Shown here: piece by piece, positions 18,474-27,095 of the stretch | Numbering within the stretch: position 1 is the stretch's first letter | How the letters are laid out: every line of letters starts with the position of its first letter | Assembly (NCBI GenBank): GCA_947460345.1 | Contig: CANHGM010000003.1 | Coordinates: 62,001 to 126,000 of the forward strand | DNA: 64,000 nucleotides | Direction: 5' to 3' | DNA from: Bacteroidota bacterium | GTDB taxonomy: Bacteria; Bacteroidota; Bacteroidia; UKL13-3 | Translations under genes and position numbers: made by a program | The notes under the pieces: model-generated | Seen by the model: only the letters and a program-made list of their open reading frames with translations | What the model was told of the DNA's origin: nothing | The model's database searches: none

Positions 18474-19871
18474 CTAATACACCATCAAAAAACCATCATC
18501 AAACATCACATATTTGCTTTTCCAAATTTGTAAGCTTAAAGCAATGTCTACCGCATAACCAGACACACCAAATGGAACACTCTGACTTGAAGTGAAACAA
18601 CCAGTAAGGGCATCTAAAGTTTCTTTTAATGTAATATTATACCCTTCATGTGCTTCTGGTTTTATATAACCCTTTTCTGATTGAACTGCTGTAAATTCTG
18701 CTAGTCTGATTAAAAAAAGAATGGCTCTTGGGTCATTTATTTTTTTTAATGCTTGCAATGCATATTCTCCAATCTCAGGAACTGTATGTGTTGTAGTGAT
18801 GCATAACAAATATATACTGCCATGCGATGCTAATTTGTCTATATACTCTTTGGCTCTTGCTATATAATCAGGCATGGTCTGATAATCGTGATATAAACGG
18901 TAATCCTCATCAAATGCTGAAGCTAACAATACATCTTCATCACTCAATTCCATTCTGTTGCCATATATCTTTTGCATAGTAGTATCAGTTAACATATATG
19001 TAAATGAATGTTTATAGGCTTGTATATAGGAAGCTGTATAATTTGAATCGAGATAGAATTTTCTTAATATCAAAGTATCCGTTTTTTCTTTGCTAAAATG
19101 TCTGTATGCATTGCGATACCCCATTCTGCTTATCAGATATGGCAACCAAGTCATATAGGTTTTAACATACCCTACTTGTAATCCTAAATATATATGCCTT
19201 TCGCTTTTTTGAGTGGTTACCATCAATCTCATCCCCATGCTGCTTGGCAATATGGCTAATATATTTTTATCATACAACATCCACTTGACTCTTCGGTGAG
19301 TATGCCATTTGATGCCCCTACTTATATGTTTTTTGATATATTTTTCAAGTTTACCCCATTCTTCAAATTGTATATGGTGACATAGCTCACAGTTAGACAG
19401 ACAAAGTTTGTTGCGATAGTAATCATTCACCACCAGCTTTTGTTCCTTTACACTATTACCCACTGCCGCTTCTATGTCCTTATAAAAAGGAAGTATATGA
19501 GAATTTTTAAGTTCCTCTCCTCCATGTATATGTTTTTTGTCTAAAAAAAATATATACTTCTTTTGTGAATAATGCTCAATACAAGCTCTTAAATCAGTTT
19601 GATTACAATTGCCCTTGGTAACTATCCAAGTAAAAGTTTGTTGCTTGCTATTGATAAAAATATTTTGTTTATAAATACTGTCTATATCAATTGTTACTTG
19701 ATAATATTCAGTACCTACATCATCCATACTTGCCCCTGAAATTCTAGTAATTTGACCACCCACAACTATATCTGATTGCATCACCAAACTATCAACAGAC
19801 AAGGCAAAACTAGGAATACAGCCTATAAAAAAACTCCATATCAATAAACATATATATTTGTTAATGAACAT
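18474..19871 (-). CDS. Exported protein of unknown function
   Basis: I do not recognise this 465-residue protein. It has a signal peptide (residues 1-24, cleavage probably after SFA). An N-terminal beta-rich segment (about 25-110) contains DIVVGGQITRISG and an ITVDIDS-like strand. Cysteines occur in pairs in the middle (LCLSNCELCHHIQ, about 160-170). Residues 375-420 look like a single HEAT-type helical pair (EIGEYALQALKKINDPRAI). The mature protein is rich in Tyr, Lys and His. The gene begins 22 bases after the M1-peptidase stop on the same strand, so the two are probably cotranscribed. It could be an accessory lipid- or peptide-handling periplasmic factor, but that is a guess. Confidence 0.7.
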   Translation of the reverse strand: MFINKYICLLIWSFFIGCIPSFALSVDSLVMQSDIVVGGQITRISGASMDDVGTEYYQVTIDIDSIYKQNIFINSKQQTFTWIVTKGNCNQTDLRACIEHYSQKKYIFFLDKKHIHGGEELKNSHILPFYKDIEAAVGNSVKEQKLVVNDYYRNKLCLSNCELCHHIQFEEWGKLEKYIKKHISRGIKWHTHRRVKWMLYDKNILAILPSSMGMRLMVTTQKSERHIYLGLQVGYVKTYMTWLPYLISRMGYRNAYRHFSKEKTDTLILRKFYLDSNYTASYIQAYKHSFTYMLTDTTMQKIYGNRMELSDEDVLLASAFDEDYRLYHDYQTMPDYIARAKEYIDKLASHGSIYLLCITTTHTVPEIGEYALQALKKINDPRAILFLIRLAEFTAVQSEKGYIKPEAHEGYNITLKETLDALTGCFTSSQSVPFGVSGYAVDIALSLQIWKSKYVMFDDGFLMVY

Positions 19872-19892
19872 GGAGTTTAATGTATATATTTT

Positions 19893-22800
19893 TTAGAATG
19901 CCCTATTGATACCCATCACCCATCTAAAGGCAATATTCTCAGTTCCGGCAGGAGCATTACTAATATATAATGGGCAATCAAACCTGATGGTTAATGGTTG
20001 AATTTCATCAAGTCTACCAAAACGTTTAATAGTAACTGCCATGCCCAAACCCGCATCAGCTCTTACTGAACCCATTTGTTGTTTGCCTGCTAGATCTTGA
20101 TACCATATCACACCCGCATCTCCAAAAAGATATGGCGTGATGTGTAAAAAGTTTCTAAGTCCTTTTGGTTTCCAATTGATTAGTCTATCAAATTCTAACT
20201 CAGCATTTATTGCAGTTCCTGATTTTCCATTATATGCAGGCATTACAGTTCCATTTTTAATTTCAGGAGCTAGATACCCAGCATACCCTCTTAAATTCAA
20301 CCCACCACCAAAATGAAAATGATTGATATCAGCTCCATATCCTTGCCAAGCGTTAGGCATGATTCCTATTGATCTGGTATATTTATTTTCAACCAATTCT
20401 TCTCCATTGGCTCCAGCTAAATTCAATCTACTTTCAGGTGCTATATTTCCAGTTGAAAATTGTCCTATCCAACGTGTTTTCAAAGTCAACTTTTTAATTT
20501 GATTGGTATTAATTAACGTTGCTCTTAATGAGGTATAATTATAATCACTAAACAATGATGGTGTTCTCAATTGCACATGATAATCGAGATTGGCTTTTTG
20601 CCAATTATATACTTTCGATCCTTTAAATCCTAGATTCAACACATTATTTAAAAAGCCGTTTTGCCATTCTGATTCTAAAGCATAATTTCTATCTATCAAC
20701 TTATCTCTATATAAAGCTTTTGCTTCCATATATACTTTCACACCGTTGTTTAATACTTTATCTACCATGATGTTATTCATATATAAACCATCTAAATATC
20801 TAGAACCTAAGCTTACATATTGGTTTTTGCCTATTTTATTTTTATAAGTAAACAGGTAATTTACAGGAGCTTTTTCATTTGCTACTTCATATTTCTTGTC
20901 TTTCATTAGACCTGTATTATACCAAACAGTTGCCTCGAATATGTGCTTCATTTGCATATAATGGCCTCTTAAATTCAATCCTGCTTTTACACCATCAACT
21001 GCATTAAACCACAAGTCAGGTCTCCAATATATACGGTATCTATATAAGTCGTTAGGCTGACGAATTTGTGCATCAAACCTCAACTTCTTAGGGCATTTCC
21101 AACTGTTGTTTAAGTAATTTACATCAGCCATTCTTCTGCTGGGATCAATCACTACATTTTTTAAAGGTGCTTTGGTAAAAATTAATGCTTCATAAGTCTC
21201 ATTCAAATTATCCCAACCTTTCCAATATTGGTCTATTCCATTGGCAGGATATTTTTTCACAAAATAAGTGTTTCTTAAAATTGTCCATGAAGTGTCTCCA
21301 TTCTTATCTATGGCTGCCAAATCTACTGGCATTTGCATGCGTTCGTTTCTTTTCACTTTCACCACATACGAGTACTTATATTCTTTAAACTGAGGGTCGC
21401 CTTGAACTTTACTTACTTTCTCAATGCTATAATCATTTCTTTTTGTGGTTTCCATCCATTGGTCAAAAAACCAGTTCAAATCTACATGTGTATATTGTAT
21501 AATAGAATTTCTAAAATCTTCGAAGTAAGGATGGCAAATTTTCCATTGGTTAAAATAATGGCTCATGGCATCTCTAAACAATTCATCACCCAATACATAT
21601 TCTAAATTCATCAACATGGTAGCTGTTTTATAGTATACATGTCTATAGCCTCCACCATGACCTAGAGCTCCATTAAACTGGTCACTATGGGTGTTAAGAG
21701 GTTCATCGTTTTCATTCATAGCATCAGTCAAATAACCCATATATACATTGCTTACAATTACAGGATTTGTTTCTTTAAATTTATCATAATACTTATGCCC
21801 TGTTTTGCCTGAGATAGGATATTCACCATCTAACCTTCTTAAACTCCAAGCGGTTAAAAACTGGGTAAATCCTTCGTCTAGAGCGGCTCTATAAGTTTCG
21901 TTACTACCTACCATTCCAAAGAACCAATTGTGACCTACTTCATGAGCTATTACCCCATGATTGCCCGGAGCCCAGCCACCATCAAGCGTGAGCATCGGGT
22001 ATTCCATGCCATCGCGTGCATCAGCAGCCACCATCTTAGGATAAGCATACATTCCAAAATCAGTCGAGTAGCACTTCACCACTTTGGCTACAAAATCTGA
22101 AGTTTCTTGCCATCCCGGAGCATTAGGTTCTTGAGCCAATGCCACACATTTTACGCCATTCCATTCAGTTTCATGAATTCTGTATAATGGGTCGGCAGTC
22201 CAAGCAAAGTCGTGCACATTGTCTGCATGAAATTTCCATGTTTTGGTTTTGCCATCAGCGGGGTTACAAGCATTCGGTATATATGGATTAGGCAATTTTG
22301 CAAAATTATTGATATCTATTTTAGCTCTATATTCAGCTGGCAAAGCTTCATCAGGGTTTTGTAACAAGCCAGTAGCTTCAAGCACATAATGAGAAGGCAG
22401 ATTCAATTCTACATCAAACGAACCAAAGTCGCCATAAAATTCTTTACCTAAATGTTGGTCGGTTTCCCAGCCAAACTTAGCATCATACACACATATACGT
22501 GGATACCAATGCACACAGTCATAATGCTTAAAACCAAATGTTTTAAAAGTTTTCATACGTCTACGCATGCTACCAGTATCGAAATAGCTTTTGAACTTAA
22601 TAGTGACTTGTATAGACTTACCTGGCAATATAGGTGCAGCTAAATGTATACGCATAATGGTATTGTCGAACATAGGTTTTACATCAGTTCTATCTATCGA
22701 AACGCTTTCAACTGCAGTACCTAATTTTTGGGCTTCGTATTTGCCAAATTGAGATTTAACTCCGTTGGCTTTTTCTAATATAGCAGCATAACTTTCAGGT

Positions 22801-23081
22801 TGAAAAGCATTTTGGTATAAGTGAAAATAAATATCGAATAAGGTGTCGGGTGAGTTGTTAAAGTATGTTAAAGTCTCCACAGCATCAACTATATCTGTTT
22901 GATCAGATAAGGTAGCGTTGATATTATAATGCACATCTTGTTGCCAATAGCCTGCTTTGGGAGAGCGGTTTTTCCAATAATATTGGTTGAAGGCATTGCG
23001 GTAGGAATTCTCTTGAGCCTGACAAATAGAGGCTACTAAAATCAATAGAAGCGTAATTTTTTTCTTCATTGTATGTTTCAT
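19893..23081 (-). CDS. M1-family metallopeptidase fused to an Omp85-like outer-membrane beta-barrel
   Basis: A 1062-residue exported protein; the signal peptide reads ITLLLILVASICQAQ (a second possible start is MKKK, four codons later). Residues 40-600 form an M1 aminopeptidase-like region with the zinc site HEVGHNWFF, the third ligand in ALDEGFTQF and the substrate loop MEYPMLTLDGGW (a variant of GxMEN). From about residue 680 the sequence changes to alternating amphipathic strands, starting YRIYWRPDLWFNAVDGVKAG. It contains GGLNLRGYAG, which resembles the conserved (V/I)RG(F/Y) loop of Omp85 proteins. It ends PLTIRFDCPLYIS...FRWVMGINRAF with the terminal Phe expected of a barrel. I infer a peptidase tethered to, or passed across, the outer membrane by its own barrel. 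The gene is followed by an unknown exported protein. Confidence 0.87.
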   Translation of the reverse strand: MKHTMKKKITLLLILVASICQAQENSYRNAFNQYYWKNRSPKAGYWQQDVHYNINATLSDQTDIVDAVETLTYFNNSPDTLFDIYFHLYQNAFQPESYAAILEKANGVKSQFGKYEAQKLGTAVESVSIDRTDVKPMFDNTIMRIHLAAPILPGKSIQVTIKFKSYFDTGSMRRRMKTFKTFGFKHYDCVHWYPRICVYDAKFGWETDQHLGKEFYGDFGSFDVELNLPSHYVLEATGLLQNPDEALPAEYRAKIDINNFAKLPNPYIPNACNPADGKTKTWKFHADNVHDFAWTADPLYRIHETEWNGVKCVALAQEPNAPGWQETSDFVAKVVKCYSTDFGMYAYPKMVAADARDGMEYPMLTLDGGWAPGNHGVIAHEVGHNWFFGMVGSNETYRAALDEGFTQFLTAWSLRRLDGEYPISGKTGHKYYDKFKETNPVIVSNVYMGYLTDAMNENDEPLNTHSDQFNGALGHGGGYRHVYYKTATMLMNLEYVLGDELFRDAMSHYFNQWKICHPYFEDFRNSIIQYTHVDLNWFFDQWMETTKRNDYSIEKVSKVQGDPQFKEYKYSYVVKVKRNERMQMPVDLAAIDKNGDTSWTILRNTYFVKKYPANGIDQYWKGWDNLNETYEALIFTKAPLKNVVIDPSRRMADVNYLNNSWKCPKKLRFDAQIRQPNDLYRYRIYWRPDLWFNAVDGVKAGLNLRGHYMQMKHIFEATVWYNTGLMKDKKYEVANEKAPVNYLFTYKNKIGKNQYVSLGSRYLDGLYMNNIMVDKVLNNGVKVYMEAKALYRDKLIDRNYALESEWQNGFLNNVLNLGFKGSKVYNWQKANLDYHVQLRTPSLFSDYNYTSLRATLINTNQIKKLTLKTRWIGQFSTGNIAPESRLNLAGANGEELVENKYTRSIGIMPNAWQGYGADINHFHFGGGLNLRGYAGYLAPEIKNGTVMPAYNGKSGTAINAELEFDRLINWKPKGLRNFLHITPYLFGDAGVIWYQDLAGKQQMGSVRADAGLGMAVTIKRFGRLDEIQPLTIRFDCPLYISNAPAGTENIAFRWVMGINRAF

Positions 23082-23623
23082 TCGATGGGCAAATATATTT
23101 GAAACTGGGCGAATTGTGGTATGGGAGGAGGGAATAAGTTTTTTGAAGTATGATGCCTCGAATGATGCTTCGCATTTTTAGTTATGATGCCTCGAATGTA
23201 TGAATGATGCTTCGCTTTTGATGTTGTGTTGCCACGAATGCACGAATGTTTTAATTTAATAATTAATGCTTCGCATTTGTTGTTGCCACGAATGCACGAA
23301 TGGTTTGTATGAATAGTTTTTTAAGTAATACTATTAATCCCATGAATGCACGATGGTTAATATGATTAATTTTTTTCATGAGCATTTATCCGCTCTGAAA
23401 ACATATTGGGGAATATCCAAAATTGTTCAAATAGATTTCCAGGACTATACATCATAATAACTGAATCAATTCCCTCAAGTGATTTTAACAAATTAATTTA
23501 GAAATTAGAATAAAAGGAATTTAATCAAAAAAATATAGTTTGTTTGTAGTACTAATAAATTCGTATTTTTACACACTTAATGCTTAATAAAATTTTATTC
23601 TATTAATTCACCTCTACTTTTAT
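23082..23623. other. Gene-free spacer with repeat cluster
   Basis: This 542-bp spacer holds no convincing gene. Its first 275 bases carry degenerate direct repeats (annotated separately). A short minus-strand open stretch at about 23366-23497 reads like a decayed coding fragment (LFEQFWIFPNMFSERINAHE) but has no start and no neighbours in frame. Near 23557 TATTTTTA, preceded 17 bases upstream by TTTG, may be the promoter of the downstream plus-strand pair. Confidence 0.55.
23154..23357. repeat. Cluster of degenerate TGCC(A/T)CGAATG direct repeats
   Basis: TGCCTCGAATG occurs at 23154 and 23188. The extended form TGCCACGAATGCACGAAT occurs at 23230 and 23284, and a weaker copy (CATGAATGCACGATGG) at 23341. 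Between copies the phrase ATGCTTCGCATTT recurs (near 23165, 23205 and 23267). The last full units are 54 bp apart. An exact inverted copy of the 18-mer lies at 27061. Confidence 0.8.
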
Positions 23624-25252
23624 ATGAGAATCTTTATATTTATTTTTTTTATCTTTTTTACTTATTTTAAAAGTACAGCACAAACAGCTGGCTCAGGTAC
23701 GCTTTCAACTATTGAATCTTTGGTCCAAAAAGAAATTGAAAATTCTAAGCAAGTAGGTGAGTTAAATCGTAAACATGCAGATACTTATATATCAGAAGAC
23801 CTTAAACAAAAACGTTTAATTGAGGAATTAGCTGATTTAGAAAAAAAGAAAAGTGATAATGATGAGGCTGTAAAAGGATTGATGCAGGCTAAACTTGATG
23901 AAATAGAGAACGGCCAAGCATGGAAAAATAGAAGAGCCTCCGCTCAGAGTGGTTGGAAAGAAAAAAATCCTGGGGCATGCGGTGCAGGTGGCCCACCTCC
24001 AATTTGCCCTGTAGACCATTGGTATAGGGTGTCTGTGAGTGAAGCTATGGCTGAATATAATGCTTTAGTTGAAAAGGAATTAGACAAAGTGAGAAACCAA
24101 ACCACTAAGTACGACAAACCACTTTCAAACAAAAGAGCTGAACTTCAAGACTTTCAATTTGGAGAGAATGAATTTTATAAAAAGAGAAAGCAGTTGACTG
24201 AAGATATGAATAAACTGACCAGTGAAAATACAGATATAAGAGAAGAAATTGCCAAACTAAGTAAAGTATATGTAACTAAAATTGAAGCTGAAATAAAAAG
24301 TACCCAAAACGCTTATATTAGAGATTTGATGAATGAAATAGCTACAAGCCATTATACCATTGTTAAAATTGGAATTATTGAAGTTAAAATTATAGAATTG
24401 AATGAGGAAGAAAGAAAAGCAGAAGCTGATTTGAGAGATAAACTTACTAAACAAAACGACAAGAAAATAGAGGAACAAAAAAACTTAGCATTGCTTAAAA
24501 GCAACGAGTTAATTGATTTAGAAACAAATACTAACGCTAAGGTTTCAGAATTGAATACCAAACTAGCAAAAAGTAAAAGAGAGTTATATGATATAGAACA
24601 AGACTTAAAATTAACTGATTTATCGATAGATAGAAAGAACAATTTAGAAGCAAGAAAAAGTGATTTATCTAGTTTAATTGGTTCTATTGAAAGTCAAATT
24701 GAAAGTTTAAATAGCAATTATATATCAAAGAAAAGTGTTTTAGATGGTGAGATTTTAAAGCATAAAAACGAAAGTTGGAATTTGTTAGTAAACCTTCCAT
24801 CTTTGATAACTAAAGCAGTTGAGGCGTTAAAAGAAGCATATACAGTTAAAAGAGAAATACTTGAAGATGCACTAGCTGGAAGAAAAGCCAAATTAATTAC
24901 CGTAAATGAAAATATTCCGCTCCAAAAAGATATATTTAGAAAAAAAGCAAAAGCATATGCCGATTTAGTAGAACCAGAAAGGATAAGACTAATGGATGCC
25001 TGTAAAGAAAGTGGTGCCTCATGTTGGGGAAGCGATATAACAGGGAAAATATGGCAACACACCAATATGTTACTAGATTGTGCAGCAAGCGTTGAAAATA
25101 AAAGCATTATGTATACAGGTTGTGAAGAAGCTTCAAGTCATTACAACAGTTATTATCAATCTTTAATGAGTGGCGTTTCAGATGAAGATCTTGGCAAATT
25201 AATAAGAAGCAATCCTTCAAATCAATATAAAAAAATACTCGAAAAATTTTAA
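23624..25252 (+). CDS. Secreted long coiled-coil protein, unknown function
   Basis: I do not recognise a family for this 542-residue protein. It has a signal peptide (hydrophobic residues 2-18, cleavage probably after STA). Most of the mature chain is charged and helical with long heptad-like stretches (about 25-100, 150-300 and 300-440), so an extended coiled coil is likely. The coil is broken near residue 115 by a Cys/Gly/Pro-rich turn (NPGACGAGGPPPICP). A C-terminal region carries four more cysteines (DACKESGASCW, LLDCAAS and YTGCEEAS). The six cysteines fit disulfides outside the cytoplasm. It precedes by five bases a TPR/beta-barrel gene, and both are on the strand opposite to their neighbours. 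Confidence 0.75.
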   Translation: MRIFIFIFFIFFTYFKSTAQTAGSGTLSTIESLVQKEIENSKQVGELNRKHADTYISEDLKQKRLIEELADLEKKKSDNDEAVKGLMQAKLDEIENGQAWKNRRASAQSGWKEKNPGACGAGGPPPICPVDHWYRVSVSEAMAEYNALVEKELDKVRNQTTKYDKPLSNKRAELQDFQFGENEFYKKRKQLTEDMNKLTSENTDIREEIAKLSKVYVTKIEAEIKSTQNAYIRDLMNEIATSHYTIVKIGIIEVKIIELNEEERKAEADLRDKLTKQNDKKIEEQKNLALLKSNELIDLETNTNAKVSELNTKLAKSKRELYDIEQDLKLTDLSIDRKNNLEARKSDLSSLIGSIESQIESLNSNYISKKSVLDGEILKHKNESWNLLVNLPSLITKAVEALKEAYTVKREILEDALAGRKAKLITVNENIPLQKDIFRKKAKAYADLVEPERIRLMDACKESGASCWGSDITGKIWQHTNMLLDCAASVENKSIMYTGCEEASSHYNSYYQSLMSGVSDEDLGKLIRSNPSNQYKKILEKF

Positions 25253-25257
25253 TATAT

Positions 25258-26883
25258 ATGAATCTTAAAAAAACTACTTTAAATATTTTTTTAGTGTTAG
25301 TAACTAGCTTTAGTTTTAGTCAAGAAATTTCATTTGAGCAAAAAAAGCAAAAAATTGAGTATCAAATTAAACAAAATCTTTGGGATGAGATTTTAATCAC
25401 TGCACCTGATTTAATCATTGAAGATCCAACAAAGGGTGATGGTTATTATTACACTTCAATGGCTTTCTTTAAACTTGGCAATAAAGATAAAGCCCTAAAA
25501 TATATAGAAAAAGCAACCCTTTTTGCTGATGAAGAGTTGAGTAAAAAAATCAATTCATTAAAATCAAATTTTGAGGCACAAGATCAAGTAAAAGTATATA
25601 TTAAAAATGCTCAGCATTATGAAGCACAAGGGGAAACAGCTTTAGAGGCAAACGAATGGTTATCAGCTTGGAAATTAGACAAAAAAAACACAGAAATGGC
25701 TTTGAATGCAGTTGATCTTTTTATAGATATGAACGAATACGAAAAGGCAATAGAAATATTAAATAGTCCAGAACTGAGCAACGACCCAGAAACGAAAGAA
25801 TTATTAGACAAAATTAATCATACGCCTAAAATGATTAAAATAAATGGTTATAACAATTCTATGAAATTAGGTGACAATTATTTTAATACAAATAATTTTG
25901 AACAAGCCAAAGCATACTATGAAAAAGCCTTAAGTTACCAAAACTACGATCAGGATGCTTTAAACAAAATTGAAAAAACAAAAGAGGAAATAGTTTGGCA
26001 AAAAGCACAAAAGAGTAATTATGTTGAAGATATTGAAAAATATGTAGACACCTATCCAATAGGGAAATACTCAAAAGACGCTAATGATATCATTAAAAGA
26101 AGTTATAATGTGATTGCAGAAAAGTTTTATTTAGAAAAAAACCAGACACGGCTTGAAGAATTTTATCAAAAACACTTAAATAGGTTTAGAAGTGAATATG
26201 AAGCAAAAACTATTAAAAATTTACTTGAAAAATTTTATTTCGAAAAAGCTGAATCTGAATATCTTCTTAAAAACTGGTCTGTTGCAAAAGATTATTATAC
26301 CAAATATATAATTTTATCGCCATTAGGTTCAAATGCAAATGCATCAAAAAAACGAATTAAAAAATCTCAACGCAAGATGAACCAAACTGATGCTGATTTT
26401 TTCTTATATACTTATGATGTTCAAAGTCCGATAGGAATAAGCTTTGGCGATTTATATAGAGATAATTTAGGTTATTATATCAATTTTAAAATGAATGGAG
26501 ATATATTTAAAGGATTAAATGTATTATATAAAATTGATAACCAAGGTGTTTCTGACTCTCCATGGGATATGAAAACAACTGGTAAAACAGTAGATGGCAA
26601 TATATCTTTATCAGGTGGTGCTACTTTTAAATTAGCTTATCCTTTGTGGGGATATGTTGGAATAGGATTGGGATATTATCCTAAATATGTTGAAGTTGAT
26701 GAATTTTTAAGTAATGGTGATTTTTATGAAACTGTTTGGATGAAAAACACAGATGAAAGTAAATTTAGTATTAACCCAGAAGCAGGATTAAAACTAAAGC
26801 TGGGTGAAAGTTTAGTGTTAAAATATGGAGTAAAATATCAGAAAGAAATCATTCATCAGTTTGGACTTGGATTTCAATTTTAA
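25258..26883 (+). CDS. TPR protein with C-terminal outer-membrane beta-barrel-like domain
   Basis: A 541-residue exported protein; the signal peptide is residues 1-22 (cleavage before QEISF). TPR-like helices fill residues 25-365: for example GYYYTSMAFFKLGNKDKALKYIEKA, and FEQAKAYYEKALSY near 215. From about 370 the chain turns beta-rich with alternating strands (PIGISFGDLYRDNLGYYINF, KLAYPLWGYVGIGLGYYP and LKLKLGESLVLKYGVKYQ) and ends in HQFGLGFQF, an outer-membrane C-terminal pattern. I infer a small barrel of about eight strands with a periplasmic TPR arm. It starts five bases after the coiled-coil gene, so the two are almost certainly cotranscribed and may form one envelope complex. Confidence 0.78.
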   Translation: MNLKKTTLNIFLVLVTSFSFSQEISFEQKKQKIEYQIKQNLWDEILITAPDLIIEDPTKGDGYYYTSMAFFKLGNKDKALKYIEKATLFADEELSKKINSLKSNFEAQDQVKVYIKNAQHYEAQGETALEANEWLSAWKLDKKNTEMALNAVDLFIDMNEYEKAIEILNSPELSNDPETKELLDKINHTPKMIKINGYNNSMKLGDNYFNTNNFEQAKAYYEKALSYQNYDQDALNKIEKTKEEIVWQKAQKSNYVEDIEKYVDTYPIGKYSKDANDIIKRSYNVIAEKFYLEKNQTRLEEFYQKHLNRFRSEYEAKTIKNLLEKFYFEKAESEYLLKNWSVAKDYYTKYIILSPLGSNANASKKRIKKSQRKMNQTDADFFLYTYDVQSPIGISFGDLYRDNLGYYINFKMNGDIFKGLNVLYKIDNQGVSDSPWDMKTTGKTVDGNISLSGGATFKLAYPLWGYVGIGLGYYPKYVEVDEFLSNGDFYETVWMKNTDESKFSINPEAGLKLKLGESLVLKYGVKYQKEIIHQFGLGFQF

Positions 26884-26953
26884 AAATTAACTTTTTTGCC
26901 TCGAATACTCTAATAAATTAATTTAAGTATATAATTTTATGTATTAATTTTTT

Positions 26954-26971
26954 TGCCACGAGTGCACAAAT
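26954..26971 (+). repeat. Diverged copy of the 18-bp repeat
   Basis: TGCCACGAGTGCACAAAT differs at two positions from TGCCACGAATGCACGAAT. It lies 71 bases after the stop of the TPR/barrel gene, in the same direction as the upstream cluster. A second related fragment (TTGCCTCGAATAC) begins near 26897. Confidence 0.7.
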
Positions 26972-27060
26972 GATATTTATTTATTTATTTTTTGATTCAT
27001 AAGCTATTATAAAAAAAACGACATAAACTTAGGGCATATTTATACAAAAAAAACAACACT

Positions 27061-27078
27061 ATTCGTGCATTCGTGGCA
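27061..27078 (-). repeat. Exact inverted copy of the 18-bp repeat
   Basis: ATTCGTGCATTCGTGGCA is the exact reverse complement of the 18-mer at 23230-23247 and 23284-23301. It lies 18 bases from the end of the DUF5686 gene and closes the interval that holds the two-gene unit. Confidence 0.85.
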
Positions 27079-27095
27079 TTACATTACCTTAGTGG

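Noticed and set aside
23366-23497. A short minus-strand open stretch reading like coding sequence
   Set aside because: About 40 codons with no start codon in a sensible place and a stop just upstream; at best a remnant of a decayed gene, so noted only within the spacer entry.
24718-25107. A 129-codon ORF antisense to the coiled-coil gene
   Set aside because: Low-complexity Ser/Leu-rich complement of a Lys/Glu/Asp-rich coding strand; a shadow frame.
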